Source: Anniella stebbinsi
Lineage: Eukaryota > Chordata > Lepidosauria > Squamata > Anniellidae
DNA length: 64,000 bases
Assembly (NCBI GenBank): GCA_029215795.1
Contig: JARDYH010000002.1
Span: forward strand, 58,691,001 to 58,755,000
Direction: 5' to 3'
Shown piece by piece: positions 1 through 11,055 of the stretch (position 1 is the stretch's first letter; the number at the start of each line of letters is the position of its first letter). The notes under the pieces were generated by a model. The model did no database searches, had not been told where the DNA came from, and worked only from the letters and a program-made list of their open reading frames with translations. The translations under genes and the position numbers were made by a program.

Positions 1-1122
1 ACAACCATTTTACCTCTCTGAAACCATGAGGCCTAGATTTTCCGCATGTGTGTTTAGAAGAAGTCCTAGCAGCCCAGCGAAGATTAGGACAAGAGACTGG
101 TTGAAATTACAGGGGAGGTTCAGGGGTTTGGCTGAATTGATATCTCCAAAGAGTAGAAATTCCATGGAGGTTTATCAAAAGTGCAATTTCACCTAGGTGG
201 AAATATATTATGCATGGAGCTGGTACTTGCTATTGGGATCATATCTAGAGAGAAGGATCCTGAATCTACACACATCAATCTGTCCATGTGTGATTCTTTA
301 CACATACTTCCAGTGGCATCACTTCACATCTCAACGTTAGAGCAATAATTCAGTAATTCATGGTATAGGGTGGGCAAAAGAGAAAGTGAGACTTTGGAAA
401 CTTGATGACATGTCTGAAATTATGGAGAAGAGAGCCCAAACCACTCCCCTCTATATCCTACCTGGGGTATTCTGAATGTACCTTTAAGGGGACTGTAATG
501 GAACTGCCCTGTTTCCCCTCTGATACTGGCCTAGAGAGATTTAGTTCCACTGGATGTGGTTCTCACTTGTCCCTTCTCTCTGTGTATATGCTGAAGCATG
601 TGGAAGTCTGTATAAACTGCTTTGCTAGGAGGAGTTTATGTTTCCATGTGTTGTTCTTTAGTAAAAAGGACGTTATCATGGTACTTGTATTTGCAGAGTG
701 CTGACCTGAGGGCAAAAACTATGGGGGCATGGAAGCCCACCCTTGAAAGCCACAGGCAAAGAGGAAATTTTATACTACAAAAATGTCACTCTTACTTCAC
801 TTAAAAAAAAGTCATCTGGCATATTGTCTAGAAAAAGCAACTATGAAGCACTGGTTGTTGAAGGATTAAATTGGAATTCTGTGGGCTGGATCCAACCGTC
901 TTGTAAGCAGAAGTCAGTTCGGGCAACGGGATATCCACCCCTGCATCAGGACTTCCCCATCCTTTCCTCCCCATTGTGGCCTTTCATGCATCCCCCAAAT
1001 CTGATCTGGAGGGTCCCCCCAAGTAGATTTATGGGAGGAGAGCTGCAGAGGGTAGTGGAAATCCATTATCCTAGCAGTTTCCATTCCACTTGTGGAAAGC
1101 AAGTATTCAATCCAACTCTGTA
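1..1122. other. Unannotated AT-rich flank
   Basis: No gene or confident repeat is seen here. Short open frames on both strands lack any recognisable domain. The part from about 884 onward contains a GGCTGGATCCAACC-like start similar in style to the element at 5304, but no matching right end was resolved. Confidence 0.4.
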
Positions 1123-1252
1123 TGTGTGTGTGCGTGTGTGTGTGTAGATCCACACACATACATATCTTGGGTCTAATGTGAGTTGAACTGTCAATGTGCT
1201 GTTGTGCACATTCATCATGCTTCATGGAGAATATATATATATATATATATAT
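1123..1252. repeat. TG/GTG and AT microsatellites
   Basis: A TG-rich run near 1123-1145 is followed by CACACACA, and a pure AT run lies at about 1230-1252. Both are ordinary simple repeats. Confidence 0.85.
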
Positions 1253-1268
1253 TCATGAAAAGGGAATT

Positions 1269-1550
1269 GTGCACATTCTCCATTGTACGAAATCCCCAAC
1301 AGGCCTTGGGGAATGTGCATATACTGACTACATTTTGCACATTCTTTAGGCCAAATGCAGAGTCTCCAACAGGCTTTGGGGAACGTGAAGATTTTGACTG
1401 TATTTTATACACTTTCCAGGCAATATGCACCTTCTCTGGCTAAATTGCATAGTCTCCAACAGACTTTGAGGCCTGTGCATATGTTGACAGTGTTTTCTAC
1501 ATTCTCTAGGCAATACACATAGTCTCCAAGAAACCTTCGAGAATATGCAG
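1269..1550. repeat. Imperfect tandem repeat, about four units of 66-90 bp
   Basis: Units start near 1269, 1335, 1406 and 1496. They share blocks such as GCACATTCT, TCTCCAACAGGC, CTTTGGGGAA and TTGACTGTATTTT. The third unit carries about 20 extra bases. This looks like a diverged minisatellite. No coding potential is seen. Confidence 0.65.
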
Positions 1551-2053
1551 AAATCACCAACTGGGCTGCGCACCATTTCTGTTCTGGTTCCAGATTCTGA
1601 ACTGAAGCAGGATGATTCAGATTGCTTTGGTCTGAATCTGAAGTGGGTCTGGATTGGTTTGAAGTGGGTCAGTTCAATCCAAAGTGTTTTGGATCATTTT
1701 GGATTGCTTCAGACAATTCTGAAGCCCAGGCAGCCTGTCTGGAAAATGTAATAACTTCCTTAAGAGTAGGGAAGGGAAAAGAAGGAGTTGGAAGGGGAGA
1801 ACTGAGTCTTGGTAAGTAACAGCTCTAAGTGCTAATAGGGCCAAATTTCAGATTCAGAAAGTGTGCTGAGTGCAGCATACACATTATTGTGCACAATCAA
1901 ACAATGTGTGGCCAAAGCAGTACATACACAATGCAGTATATACTGTGGGGAAAGGTACTACACACAACACCCTTCTTTTCCCTTATATACATCAAGGCCA
2001 GAGCTACACCTTGGGTCAAATCATTATGAATGTGGAATAAAAAGCAGGAAATA

Positions 2054-2142
2054 ATACTATGAAAATGGTATATGGAATGCGGATTATGCCTCAACAGTTA
2101 TCAGTGCACTTCAATACCGCTATAAAGCAGTAGTGCCTACTA
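2054..2142. mobile_element. MITE fragment, GATCTACAC-TIR family
   Basis: The sequence resembles the central and right parts of the elements at 19778, 40202 and 49672: a TATATGGAATG block, a CAACAGTT block and a right side with AAAGCAGTAGTG. The left end is missing. It directly precedes the LINE tail at 2143. Confidence 0.5.
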
Positions 2143-2821
2143 TTAGCTTCGGCTGATACGCCAGCTGCGCCCCTTCCTAGAGTTCGAAGACCTAAAGACA
2201 GTAGTTCACACACTTGTAACTTTGAGGCTCGACTTCTGCAATGCGCTGTACATAGGGCTACCTCTGTGCCTAGTCTGGAAACTTCAACTAGTTCAAAATA
2301 TGGCAGCCAGGTTGGTCACCGGTACACCTAGGGGTGACCATATCATACCAGCTTTAAAATCACTCCACTGGCTGCCAATTAGTTTCTGGGCGAAGTACAA
2401 AGTGTTGGTCATCACCTTTAAAATCCTACATGGTTTGGGTCCAGATTACCTGCGGGATCGCCTTCTCCCACACAATCCGCCCGCACACTCAGGTCCTCTG
2501 GGAAGAATTTGTTACAGTCAGCCAAAACTAGGCTGACAACTGTTACCCAGAGGACCTTCTCTTCTGCCGCTCCCAGACTGTGGAATGGCCTGCCGGAGGT
2601 GATTCGTCAACTTAACAGTCTCTTTGACTTTAAGAAAGCCATAAAGACTGATCTCTTCCAGCAGGCCTACCCAGTTGAATTTTAAGAGTTTTATTGGTGT
2701 TTTATTGGTATTTTAATAATGTATTAGTTTTATGTACTTTTAATCAGTTTTATGTGCTTTTATATTTGATGTTGTTCCCCGCCTCGATCCAGAGGGGGAG
2801 GCGGGTAAGAAATAAATAATA

Positions 2822-2829
<8 letters not shown>
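2143..2829 (+). mobile_element. L2/CR1-type LINE, 3' end
   Basis: Translation gives the C-terminal part of a non-LTR reverse transcriptase: RLDFCNALYIGLP, then KLQLVQNMAARLVTG, LHWLPISF, LVITFKILHGLGPDYL. This block is characteristic of the L2/CR1 group. The frame breaks after about 2536. The 3' UTR then ends in GGCGGGTAAGAAATAAATAATAA, running into an ATT microsatellite, as is common for L2-type tails. A related copy lies on the other strand at 34971-35455. The insertion is 5' truncated and non-functional. Confidence 0.85.

Positions 2830-2852
<23 letters not shown>
2817..2852. repeat. (ATT)n microsatellite at LINE tail
   Basis: About a dozen ATT units directly follow the LINE 3' end, consistent with the simple-repeat tails of L2-type elements. 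Confidence 0.9.
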
Positions 2853-3331
2853 GTGTAGATCTAGCCCGAATGACTATAAGAAGAATACAATCAGGCTAAG
2901 CTATATGCATTTTTAAAATGTTTGCTTCATCTTACCTTTTCTTTTACAAATGGAGAAAAGGGCTGCCAAAATGATCAGGGTGATGGAACAACTCTTCTAT
3001 AAGGAAAGAATTTAATATTTGGGCTATTTCATTTAGGGGGGGGGGAAGCTAGGTAATGTGTATTGCAGCCAAAGAAAAGTTTAACTTTCTTCCCTTAATG
3101 AGAGGCTCAGGACATCCAGTGAAGCTGAGTAACAGAGGCAGATTCAGGACAGACAAAAGGAAAGCATTAGGAGAGAGGGGTTATTTTGCACTTCAAGAAA
3201 AACCTACACCAGATATTAGGGATAGTGACCTATTTGTCACTTTAAACACCTTCTGATTAGGATCTCTAATCCCGTGTGGCTTGATGGTTTATTTTAATCT
3301 TTTGTTAGTGAGAAAAGGAAACTTTATGCAT

Positions 3332-3567
3332 GGCTAGCACAAAAGCAACTGGACAAAGTGTCTGAAATTTGGCATGTTCAGTCACCTCTATAGGGGCTGC
3401 CACATCCCCAAATTCCATGACCTTATGTGGTAGCACATGGAAATTATAGCTCTTTGCTTTGACAGAGTTTCTTGAAAAAAAGCACATTTTACCTGTGGCT
3501 AGCACAAAAGCCACTAGATCTATCTGTCTGAAATTTGGCAGGTTCAATCACCTGCATATGGGCTGCC
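3332..3567. repeat. Direct repeat, about 165-bp period
   Basis: A ~70-bp block starting GGCTAGCACAAAAGC and containing GTCTGAAATTTGGCA and TCACCT recurs at 3332 and 3497, ending each time in GGGCTGCC. The spacing is 165 bp. The second unit is incomplete. Origin unknown; it may be a fragment of a dispersed or satellite-like repeat. Confidence 0.65.
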
Positions 3568-3596
3568 TGGTATCCTAGTTTCATGTTTTTATCTTA

Positions 3597-3951
3597 GGTC
3601 CCCTCTACAAGGATTCGCTTTTGCGCCCGGTTAGGCGATTATGCGCATAATCGCTGAAGCGCATTTACACCTAATCCCTCTGCACGAGAGGCGGCAAGAG
3701 GTGGCGAAGCGCATTAACAGATTACCAAAATGCGCTTTACAAGTAGTTAATGCGCATAAGCGCTTGTTCACATAGTCAAAATGCGCTTTAACGGCCGGAG
3801 GAAAATAAAACTCGCTATTTAACGCGCATTCGATAATGCGCATAATCAGAGAGATAACGCGCCTCTACGCCCGATTTGCGCTCCGTTCTTGTAGAGGTAA
3901 ATTTTTTTAAGCGCCTTGAAAGAGCTTTAAACCTCTCTTGTAGAGGCAGCC
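3597..3951 (+). mobile_element. 355-bp Harbinger-like MITE, copy A
   Basis: The ends form a TIR: GGTCCCCTCTACAAGG at the left and CTTGTAGAGGCAGCC at the right. They are flanked by the 3-bp duplication TTA (3594-3596 and 3952-3954). A 3-bp TSD, especially TTA, with TIRs starting GG fits PIF/Harbinger. The interior is full of TGCGCATAA/GCGATTATGCGC-type motifs. A second copy of exactly the same length is at 26302-26656 in the opposite orientation, and a core-swapped relative is at 35629-36297. No transposase is encoded. Confidence 0.8.
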
Positions 3952-4035
3952 TTAGAAACTAAAAAAAGGTATGGATGTTTCTGTTTTATAATGCTGGTCC
4001 AATGGGAAAATGTAACATCTAAGTAATTTAGATTT

Positions 4036-4154
4036 ACTGATCTTGCTTCGGATCTGGAGTCCAAAGGAGGTCAGATGTGGTCCAAATCAGTCTAAAGCAT
4101 ATCAGGCTCAAAGCAGCCTCCAAAGCAGGTTGGGGGCCCATGCACAGCCCTATT
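4036..4154. mobile_element. Degenerate hAT-like end fragment
   Basis: The segment ends in GCCCATGCACAGCCCTA, which is the reverse complement of a TAGGGCTGTGCATGGGC end like that of the intact hAT elements at 33411 and 37965. Its interior has repeated TCC/AAAGC/TCAG blocks. The left end is not resolved. Confidence 0.4.
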
Positions 4155-5303
4155 TTGTACATTATTTGTTCAATATACCTTGTCTGCAATTAGGGTTGCA
4201 GAATGGTCATAAATAACTGGGAATGGTGAGATTAACCTGAAGAGTTAATTTTACACACTGATGCCATCCAGAAATCAGACTGACTCTAAACACACCCAGA
4301 CTGAAAATGAAGTTGATTTCTGTGATTATAGAAAACAACGCTCAAATAGAGCTCTTTCTCTCTCATTTGGGTCTGATGGTCAACTGGTTTCTCTTCCTTC
4401 TGCCCTCAGTTTTTGGCCCAGTCTACATGTGCAGGGGAACAAGTTAGTAGAGTGCAGAAGAGGCAGAATTATTCTTTTAGCTCTTTGTTATCAATTGTAT
4501 TTTATTATTGCGATTTTGCTGCTGCTGCTGCTTATAAATGGTTATTCATTAAACAAAAACCCTACAGTTTACAAAAAAAAACATTAAGGCTCTACGATTT
4601 CCAACCAAGCACCAAAAAGCAGGGAAATTGGGAGCGCCAGAAGTTATGCTCTCTCACTTGAAATCTGAGAGGTCTCATTTAAACTTTTCAATAGCCAGTG
4701 TCCAGAGATAAACACTTTTTATGACTGCCTCATGAAAAAGAAGCATTTCATGTTTTGTGTCTGAAAACAATGTGAAATTATTGTTCTACTGGAATTAAAA
4801 ATACCTGATTAATTCTGGAAGCACACAAAATGGTACAGGAAAATATCCTATATTAGAATAAGTTACAGTTTACTATGTTACTTATTATAGCTCATTTTAT
4901 GCTGCATGCTTTTTCTTCCTATTTGCATCTTAAAGTAGCAGATTGTGATCAGGTTTGTGGTCAAGTTTCAATCTTGCACAGGCTGCATTTCCATCCCTAG
5001 ATATTTACTCAAAAGTAAGACCCATTGCAAGGGAGCCTTTCAGTGGTTGCTTAGCATCTAGAGGGTGTGACTGAGAGCCATCCATTTTCTACTGGACACC
5101 TGGAGTGGCAATCACAAGTATAAAGGGAGGAAGTCAAAAGGGAATGGGTGTTAAACCTGAATGTGACAAGGTAGCATCCTGGCTGATTCTTTATCATGTT
5201 GGGTGCTATTGTTATGCTGCCCAGCATATGATAAGATGCAAAGTGGAGGTGGTTGGTGGGTTTTAATTCATCCAGGGCAGCAAAAATACAGACAGACTTC
5301 AAA

Positions 5304-5552
5304 GGGTTGGATCCAGATTTAAACTGGATCAATGGTGTGATGGAAATGGGACTTCCCACCCCTTTCTTCCCAAGGCAGCCTCTCCTCCTGCCCCCTGAAA
5401 ATGCTTCAAAGAGAATCAGGAGACTTTGCTGAATGGGGTGAGCTGGGAGGGGGGAGAATCCCTCAAATTCAGGTGGAGGAAGCTTCTGCAAGCAGAATCC
5501 TTCCTCTTGCAGAAGGCCTCTTTTTGTGGACGGCTCATCCCGGATCCAACCC
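5304..5552. mobile_element. 249-bp TIR element with GGGTTGGATCC ends
   Basis: The two ends are perfect 11-bp inverted repeats (GGGTTGGATCC ... GGATCCAACCC). They are flanked by CAAA at 5300-5303 and 5553-5556, a possible 4-bp TSD. No open frame with a known domain is present. The superfamily is unclear. Confidence 0.55.
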
Positions 5553-6689
5553 CAAATCTTCAGTTGGCCCTTATACTGTGGCCCCGACATGCTCAGTACA
5601 CTACCCAGCATTGCTAATGTCTGAAAAGAGTGCTAATGATCCAGTTTAAAACCAGCAACAACACCTGGGTAGTTATTTGCTGTGAGCTCCTGGTTTGGCT
5701 AGAACACAAGCCAGGCTATTCCCTCTGAGCCACCCAAGCTGATTTTTCCATTACTTCCCCCAAAGGCAGGCAAGGCTGTCCCAAAATGTGTGCTCTCCAT
5801 GGCTAAGGAGTCAAATAGGCCTCTGCACAAGCCCCAATTCAAAAGTGCTTTCCTTATACCTGACCCAGAACACTGTTCAGGTTGCTTTCCTTTCAAGAGG
5901 GTTTTGTTCACTGGAATGCACATCCAAAGCCCTGTCATCACAGCCAACCCCATGGGTTGGTATCCTCGGGTACCTGCCAAGTTCCATGCCCCAGCAGGGG
6001 GCTCACCAGTAGCTGGCAGAATCCCCTGGATTCCTCGCAGGACACTGCCCGCACATCATCTCCCCTGAGAGAAGCTGACAGTGAGCCTATCTACACTACT
6101 GCTTTAAAACAGGTTTTTTAAAACGGAAATTTTCTTTTCTTTTTTTTTTTTGTGAATGAAAATTTTTGCAAGAGAAAATGTGGCATTTAAATAATTGCTA
6201 TGGGGAAGGTAAGGGGTCCATTTTAAATGTTGTGTGTCTTTGTAAGTTTTATTTTTGTCTGAAAATAATTCAAATTTTACAACAACTGAGGGGTTGTTGT
6301 AAAAAATGTGGGTTACATTTTTAAAGCAAATAAAAAACACCGTTCTTGTTGCTCAGATCATTGGACTGAACTAATCAGGAAATTGTTACATGATCTTTCC
6401 CAACCAACTAAAGTTAGGGAGAAAATTAGTGAAAGTGTCTGTTCTCTCTCCCATGAGTGATGGCCAAGTCCTGATCTAAGAAAGAAAATAATTTGCTATG
6501 GAATTAACTGTGGTTTTTCTGCTATTGAAGGATAATATCCATGAACACCCAGTCCAGAGAGATGCTGATGTTGGCTCAGCATATGGGCAACTGTGCTGAG
6601 GTTCAGTATCAGTTGCTTCCGACAGAGTGGGCTTTTAAAACTTGCCTAGAAGCTTGCCTGCAACGTTGTAACCTTTCTTCCCTGCTACT

Positions 6690-6753
6690 AAAAGTGAGGC
6701 AAGCACTAGAGACAGGGCCATTTCAGTACTGGCACTCCAGTTATGGAAGTGCC
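6690..6753 (+). mobile_element. LINE 3' tail, left part, split by Ngaro insertion
   Basis: The blocks GTGAGGCAAG, GGGCCATTTCAGTACTGGCA and CTCCAGTTATGGAA match the LINE tail at about 19240-19280. The match stops at about 6753 and resumes at 12290, so the 5.5 kb between is an insertion. Confidence 0.65.
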
Positions 6754-7234
6754 ATTCTGCCGCCCCCGGCAACAGCCTGGGGGCGGGGAGGCATTTGCGG
6801 ATGGGGGGGAGGGGAGAGACATGCCCGCTCCTGATAGGAGAAGTGGGGTGGTGCCACAGGGAAAGGGAGGGGTGAAGGCTTTATTAGGGAGAGCCTCCCT
6901 CCCTTCCCTCTCTTTCACAACGCGGCTCTTACCTTAGAAGGGAGCCGCGGGGACGGTTAGCGGTGGCGGAGCCCAGCATCACGGGAGGAAGAGCAGAGGG
7001 TTGAAGGAGAAGAGGACGCTGTCGGCCTTAGGGCCACAGGTTTTGCGGAAGATTGGCCGGTCTCCTGGGAGGTGTTCACCCCGGGGCCTCTGGCCATAAA
7101 AGCGCCAAGGCGGGGCGAAGGGGCGAGTGGGCTCGAGCCGCGCGGGCGCTGTGGGCAGCTCCTTCAGAGCGGGTAGGCAAGTGGACACTGGCCGTGCGGG
7201 TCCGGACTGGGTGGCCTCTGGGCGGGTGGTGGCA

Positions 7235-7515
7235 GCCATTTTCTGGGGGCTTGAAGGCACCTGCTGGAGGCGGCGGCGCAGCAGGCCCCAGTGCGGGTGG
7301 CGACGGCCATTACAGGGAGCAAATAACAGCCTACATCGAGGCAGCTGCTCGGCAGGCCCCTGCGCAGATGGCGGCGGCAGCCATTTGAGGCAAGCAGGCA
7401 GATTGTTGAGGCGGCGGCCCAGAGGGCCAGGCGTAGTAGCGGCTGCCATTTTGAGGTGCAAGCAGGCTGCATAAAGACAGCCACTTGCGGGGATGCTGCG
7501 AGCGACTGCCATTTT
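7235..7515 (+). promoter_or_regulatory. Array of five GCCATT-start leader repeats
   Basis: GCCATT-like cores occur at 7235, 7306, 7380, 7445 and 7508, 63-74 bp apart. Units share GAGGCGGCGG, GCAGGCCC and GCAAGCAGGC blocks. The GCCATTTT and AGATGGCGGC motifs match the known YY1 core. The array lies about 330 bp upstream of the gag start in the element leader. A regulatory role is inferred from the motif only. Confidence 0.5.
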
Positions 7516-7841
7516 GAGCAATTGGTGAATCCGGTGAAGTAGCAACTGTTCCCTGCCGTTAAGAAAAGGGGGGGAACCTCACTCCGAAGTGTAGGCCGGG
7601 CCTGAGGCCCAGTCATATTTGAAGGGGGGGGGTCAGTTTGCTGTGGCTATACAGACCAGTAGCGGGGCAGCAGCGGAAGCAGCAATAACTTACAGTCTAG
7701 CCCACTTTAGTTCAAACTGTGCAGTTTTATCCCCATAGTGAGTTTGTTACTTATAGGGGGGGAGGTGTTCTCATGTGGGCATAGCGGTCGACATAGCTAG
7801 TCAGATACTTTATCTAGTATCCTAACTACTTGGCAAGCAAT

Positions 7842-9413
7842 ATGCCTTCAAAGAAAGGGATTGGTGGTTCTAAGGGAAAGGCTAAAGCCCCTCCTGCGAA
7901 GAAAGTATGTGGGGAGAATAGGCAGGATTCCTTCGAGGATGAGTTAGACCCGGCCGTAGAGGCTTTGATGGCACGGGTGCAGTTCTTGGAAAGTTGCAGA
8001 GGGCTTGCCCCTTCAATAGCGCCTGGCCCGTCGGATGGGGAAAGTCCAGGCGGTCGCCAGACGCGGAGGCAGATGCACGACAATTTATTGCAATCTCCTT
8101 TGAGTCGCATAGACGCAATGGAGGCGGCAGCAGCCCAGGAATCTAGGACACCTCATGGAGCTGTTCAGGAGGAAGGCAACTCCACCAATCCGGGGTCGGG
8201 GACCAGAGAGCCGGCAGCGGTGGCAGCTGGAACCAATTTGGTGGCAAGGGCTCCCGTTCCTGTCACACCACAAGGTAATCATCAGGTAATGGGTGGTGGG
8301 GGCCAGGTTGGAATGTCACCACATACACCACACATGGTCCCAGCACATCCTTGGGGTTGGTATCCGTACTTTCCCAGTTCGCAGTTTCAGCAGTTGGGAA
8401 CAACAGATGGACACATAGCGCGAGAATGGCCGTTGCAGGTGGCCTCAGGTCCCGCAAACGTAACCGGCAGTGGGGCCTCAGTGGATGCAATGTCACAGCC
8501 GCTGGGGGGACTGGTGCAGAGCACGATCACGGCGGCAGCAGAGGGCACATCGATGGCTACAGTGGGCAATATTGCTGCGGCTTATGCCATGGTTTGGAAA
8601 GGCCCGGCGTCGAGCGGTGGCGGGCCTGAACAGAGAGTTGGGCCAGCTGCAGGCAATCCTTTCGCGGGGGCTGATAGGCATGCCATTCCTAAGGGTAGTG
8701 CTGCTTCCCCATTAGGATATCATTTGCTCCCGGCCACCAGGGAAAAAATTCTGAAGGGAGACTACATCAACATGTTTTCTCTTCTTTAGGGAATTAGAGG
8801 CTAACGAGAAGGAGAAACTTGGGGAGAAAGAAGTAGAAAGACTGAGGAGAAGGAAGGTGGCTAGGACTTGGGCAATTGGCTGCCAGAATTCCTGATTTAT
8901 ATGGGAATCATTCAGCAGCGTTTCCCAGGAAAAGGCTACACTCTGACCAAGTATCTCGATATGGTATATTGAGCATGCACAGAGTACGAAGGCGGGGCTT
9001 GGTTGGCTTATGACGAATCTTTTCATCGTAAGGCAGCGTTTGACCATGCCTTACAGTGGGATATCCGGGATCATGACCTGTGGCTGCAGTTCCTAACCCC
9101 AGCAAGGCTGAGGTTTGGCGAAAGGGCCGATAGTGCGCATTTAATAGCTAGACAACAACCCGCACCCAAATTTAGAAGGAGTGCAGGGCAGGAGGTTCAA
9201 TCCTGCCCGCCCTGCTGGGATTACAGAGCCAAGGGTTCATGTTCCAGATCTCCTTGTAAATACAGGCACGACTGTATGGTCTGCGGGGGATTGCACTCAG
9301 ATATCCACTGCAACAGATACAGAGGGGGGCGGGGAGCATCCAAGGATAGGCAAGGGGGCAGGAATCCTGGTGGGGCACAACAGCCACCCCCCAAAGGGCC
9401 CCAGCCCCATTAG
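7842..9413 (+). pseudogene. Ngaro-like gag (ORF1) remnant
   Basis: The first ATG is at 7842 (MPSKKGIGGSKGKAK), a lysine-rich start typical of a nucleic-acid-binding gag. One frame runs to 9413 but has internal stops near 8787, 8802, 8856 and 8970. The middle is rich in Gly, Ala and Pro. The segment after 8890 (FLIYMGIIQQRFPGKGY, then ALQWDIRDHDLWLQF) looks like the capsid-like C-terminal part. At 9208-9312 there is a C-X8-C-X4-C-X3-H finger followed by C-X2-C-X3-H-X4-C, both intact. The role would be RNA packaging in the particle. The length of about 523 codons is plausible for a Ngaro ORF1. The family assignment rests on the neighbouring RT, recombinase and hydrolase. Confidence 0.65.
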
Positions 9414-9547
9414 GATTGCGCCTTGGCAACGCTTGCTGGCTACCTCTCCTAGGGCTGATGATGTAAGATACTTAGAGTTAGGTTTTTACAGTTGGATTTC
9501 GCATTCCGTTTATGGGACCTGGGTTCCCCCTTTTTGCTAAAAATCAG

Positions 9548-10210
9548 AGGTCAGTGGATGAGATGGAAGCATTCGTTTTAGACAAAATTAACAAGGAAAT
9601 TATAGCTGGGAGAGTGTGGGCCCATTTTTGGAACCACCAATTCAAAATTTAAGGGTGCTGCCTCTTGGCATCGTCCCAAAGAAGAGTGTAGGTGATTTTC
9701 GGCTAATTCATAACTTGTCTTTTCCAAAAGGGGAGTCAGTTAATGATCATATCCTTGAGCAGTTATGCTCAGTGCGGTACACATCATTGGACTCCGCGGT
9801 CTCAATGGTTCGAATCAGTGGGGTTGGGGCCTTGATAAGAAAGTGTGACATAAAGTCAGCTTTTCGAATTCTGCCCATTCACCCTGAGGATTTTGACCTT
9901 TTAGGCTTCTTTTTCAAGGAAAATATTATGTGGACAGGGCATTGCCTATGGGATGCTCGATCTCGTGTGCCATGTTTGAAACATTCAGTACCTTCTTGGA
10001 GTGGGTATAGAAACAGAACCGATTCAGCAAATATTGTTCCTTACCTGTTGCTGGGGTATCTAACACTAACCAGTATACACACTTAATGCAAGAGTTCCAT
10101 CATCAGCGGAGGAACTGGGCGTTCCATGGGCGCATGAGAAGACAGAGGGCCCCAATAGCGTGATAACTTTTTTGGGGAATCGAACTCGATTCTGTCAAGC
10201 AAAGCAGTCA
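9548..10210 (+). pseudogene. Ngaro-like reverse transcriptase remnant
   Basis: Upstream residues RSVDEMEAFVLDKINKEI are out of frame with the main block, so there is a frameshift near 9612. The main block reads GPFLEPPIQNLRVLPLGIV, then FRLIHNLSFP, then CDIKSAFRILPIHPED, which holds the first catalytic Asp of the palm. After another frameshift, PMGCSISCAMFETF can be read. Where the second catalytic motif (Y-x-D-D) is expected, the sequence reads PYLLLG and the two Asp codons are missing. The RNase H part downstream is almost wholly deleted. The enzyme is dead. Confidence 0.75.
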
Positions 10211-10459
10211 TTTGCCACAGGCAAAACTGGTTAACCTGCGGGTTAAAATAGAAGCTATACACAGGGCCAAAACAGTGACCCTGGTACAGCTTCAGGAGTT
10301 AGTACACCATAATGGGTAAGTTGGCTGCCCTGGCATGTTTAGCAAAGTAAGAGGGGTAGGTGATAACACCAGGGATCTCAGAGTTATATTATTCTACGGG
10401 GCTGGAACAGGGCATCCTCACGGCCCCCGGATGCCTGGTGCCCTGTTTCCCCTGATATT

Positions 10460-11004
10460 TTGTTGAAGTTAGCGGAGCAGTGGAAGTGGTTGTGTTTTCC
10501 TCTTACGAGGCATCCTTATTTCAGGCAACAGCCTCGATTGCCTTCTTTGGGGCATTTCGGATTTCTGAACTGTTCAGCATTTTCTAGACACAACCATTCG
10601 GAGCATGCGCTTCAGTTTAAGGACATGAAGTTTAATGAGCAGGGCATAGTTTTAACCCTTAGGAGGTCAAAAACTGATCAGGCTGGAAAGGGGGCCACTA
10701 TTCTTTTGAAACAGGCCCCACTAGTAGCATGCGCCGAGGCAATTCATTTCCCTGCGTGGGGACAATCCAGGGATAATTTTCCGCCATCAGGATGGAGCCC
10801 CACTCACCAAGTTTCAATTCTGGGCAGTGGGGAAGAAAGTTGCAGGCCTTAGGTTTGACGGAATCAGCCTTCGGTTTTCATTCTTTTCGCATTGGAGCAG
10901 CTTCAACCGCAGCGGTGGTGGGGTTTTCCCCTTCTAAAATCCGTGCGATCAGCAGATGGCGGTCGGCAGCATGTAAAACATATATCCGCAAACTGTTTAT
11001 GTGA
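10460..11004 (+). pseudogene. Ngaro-like tyrosine recombinase remnant
   Basis: The block LQFKDMKFNEQGIVLTLRR contains the expected first catalytic Arg. After a frameshift near 10800 comes FGFHSFRIGAASTAA with the H-x-x-R box (10879-10890), then ISRWRSAACKTYIR with the likely nucleophilic Tyr at 10981. These are the R, H-x-x-R and Y signatures of tyrosine recombinases that integrate DIRS-order elements through a circular intermediate. The N-terminal arm-binding part is poorly preserved. It sits between the truncated RT and the hydrolase frame, as expected for this group. Confidence 0.75.
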
Positions 11005-11055
11005 GAGGTTTTACCTGGCTTGGTTTCAAAACTGTATGTGTTTTCTATAGATCGC

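Noticed and set aside
1269..1550. CRISPR-like array
   Set aside because: Units are diverged tandem repeats without constant repeats and unique spacers, in a vertebrate genome.
5051..5611. 186-codon minus-strand open frame
   Set aside because: It spans a TIR element and unannotated DNA and has no recognisable protein similarity.
6979..7545. 188-codon minus-strand open frame
   Set aside because: It is the antisense of the GC-rich tandem leader of the Ngaro-like element and has no domain.
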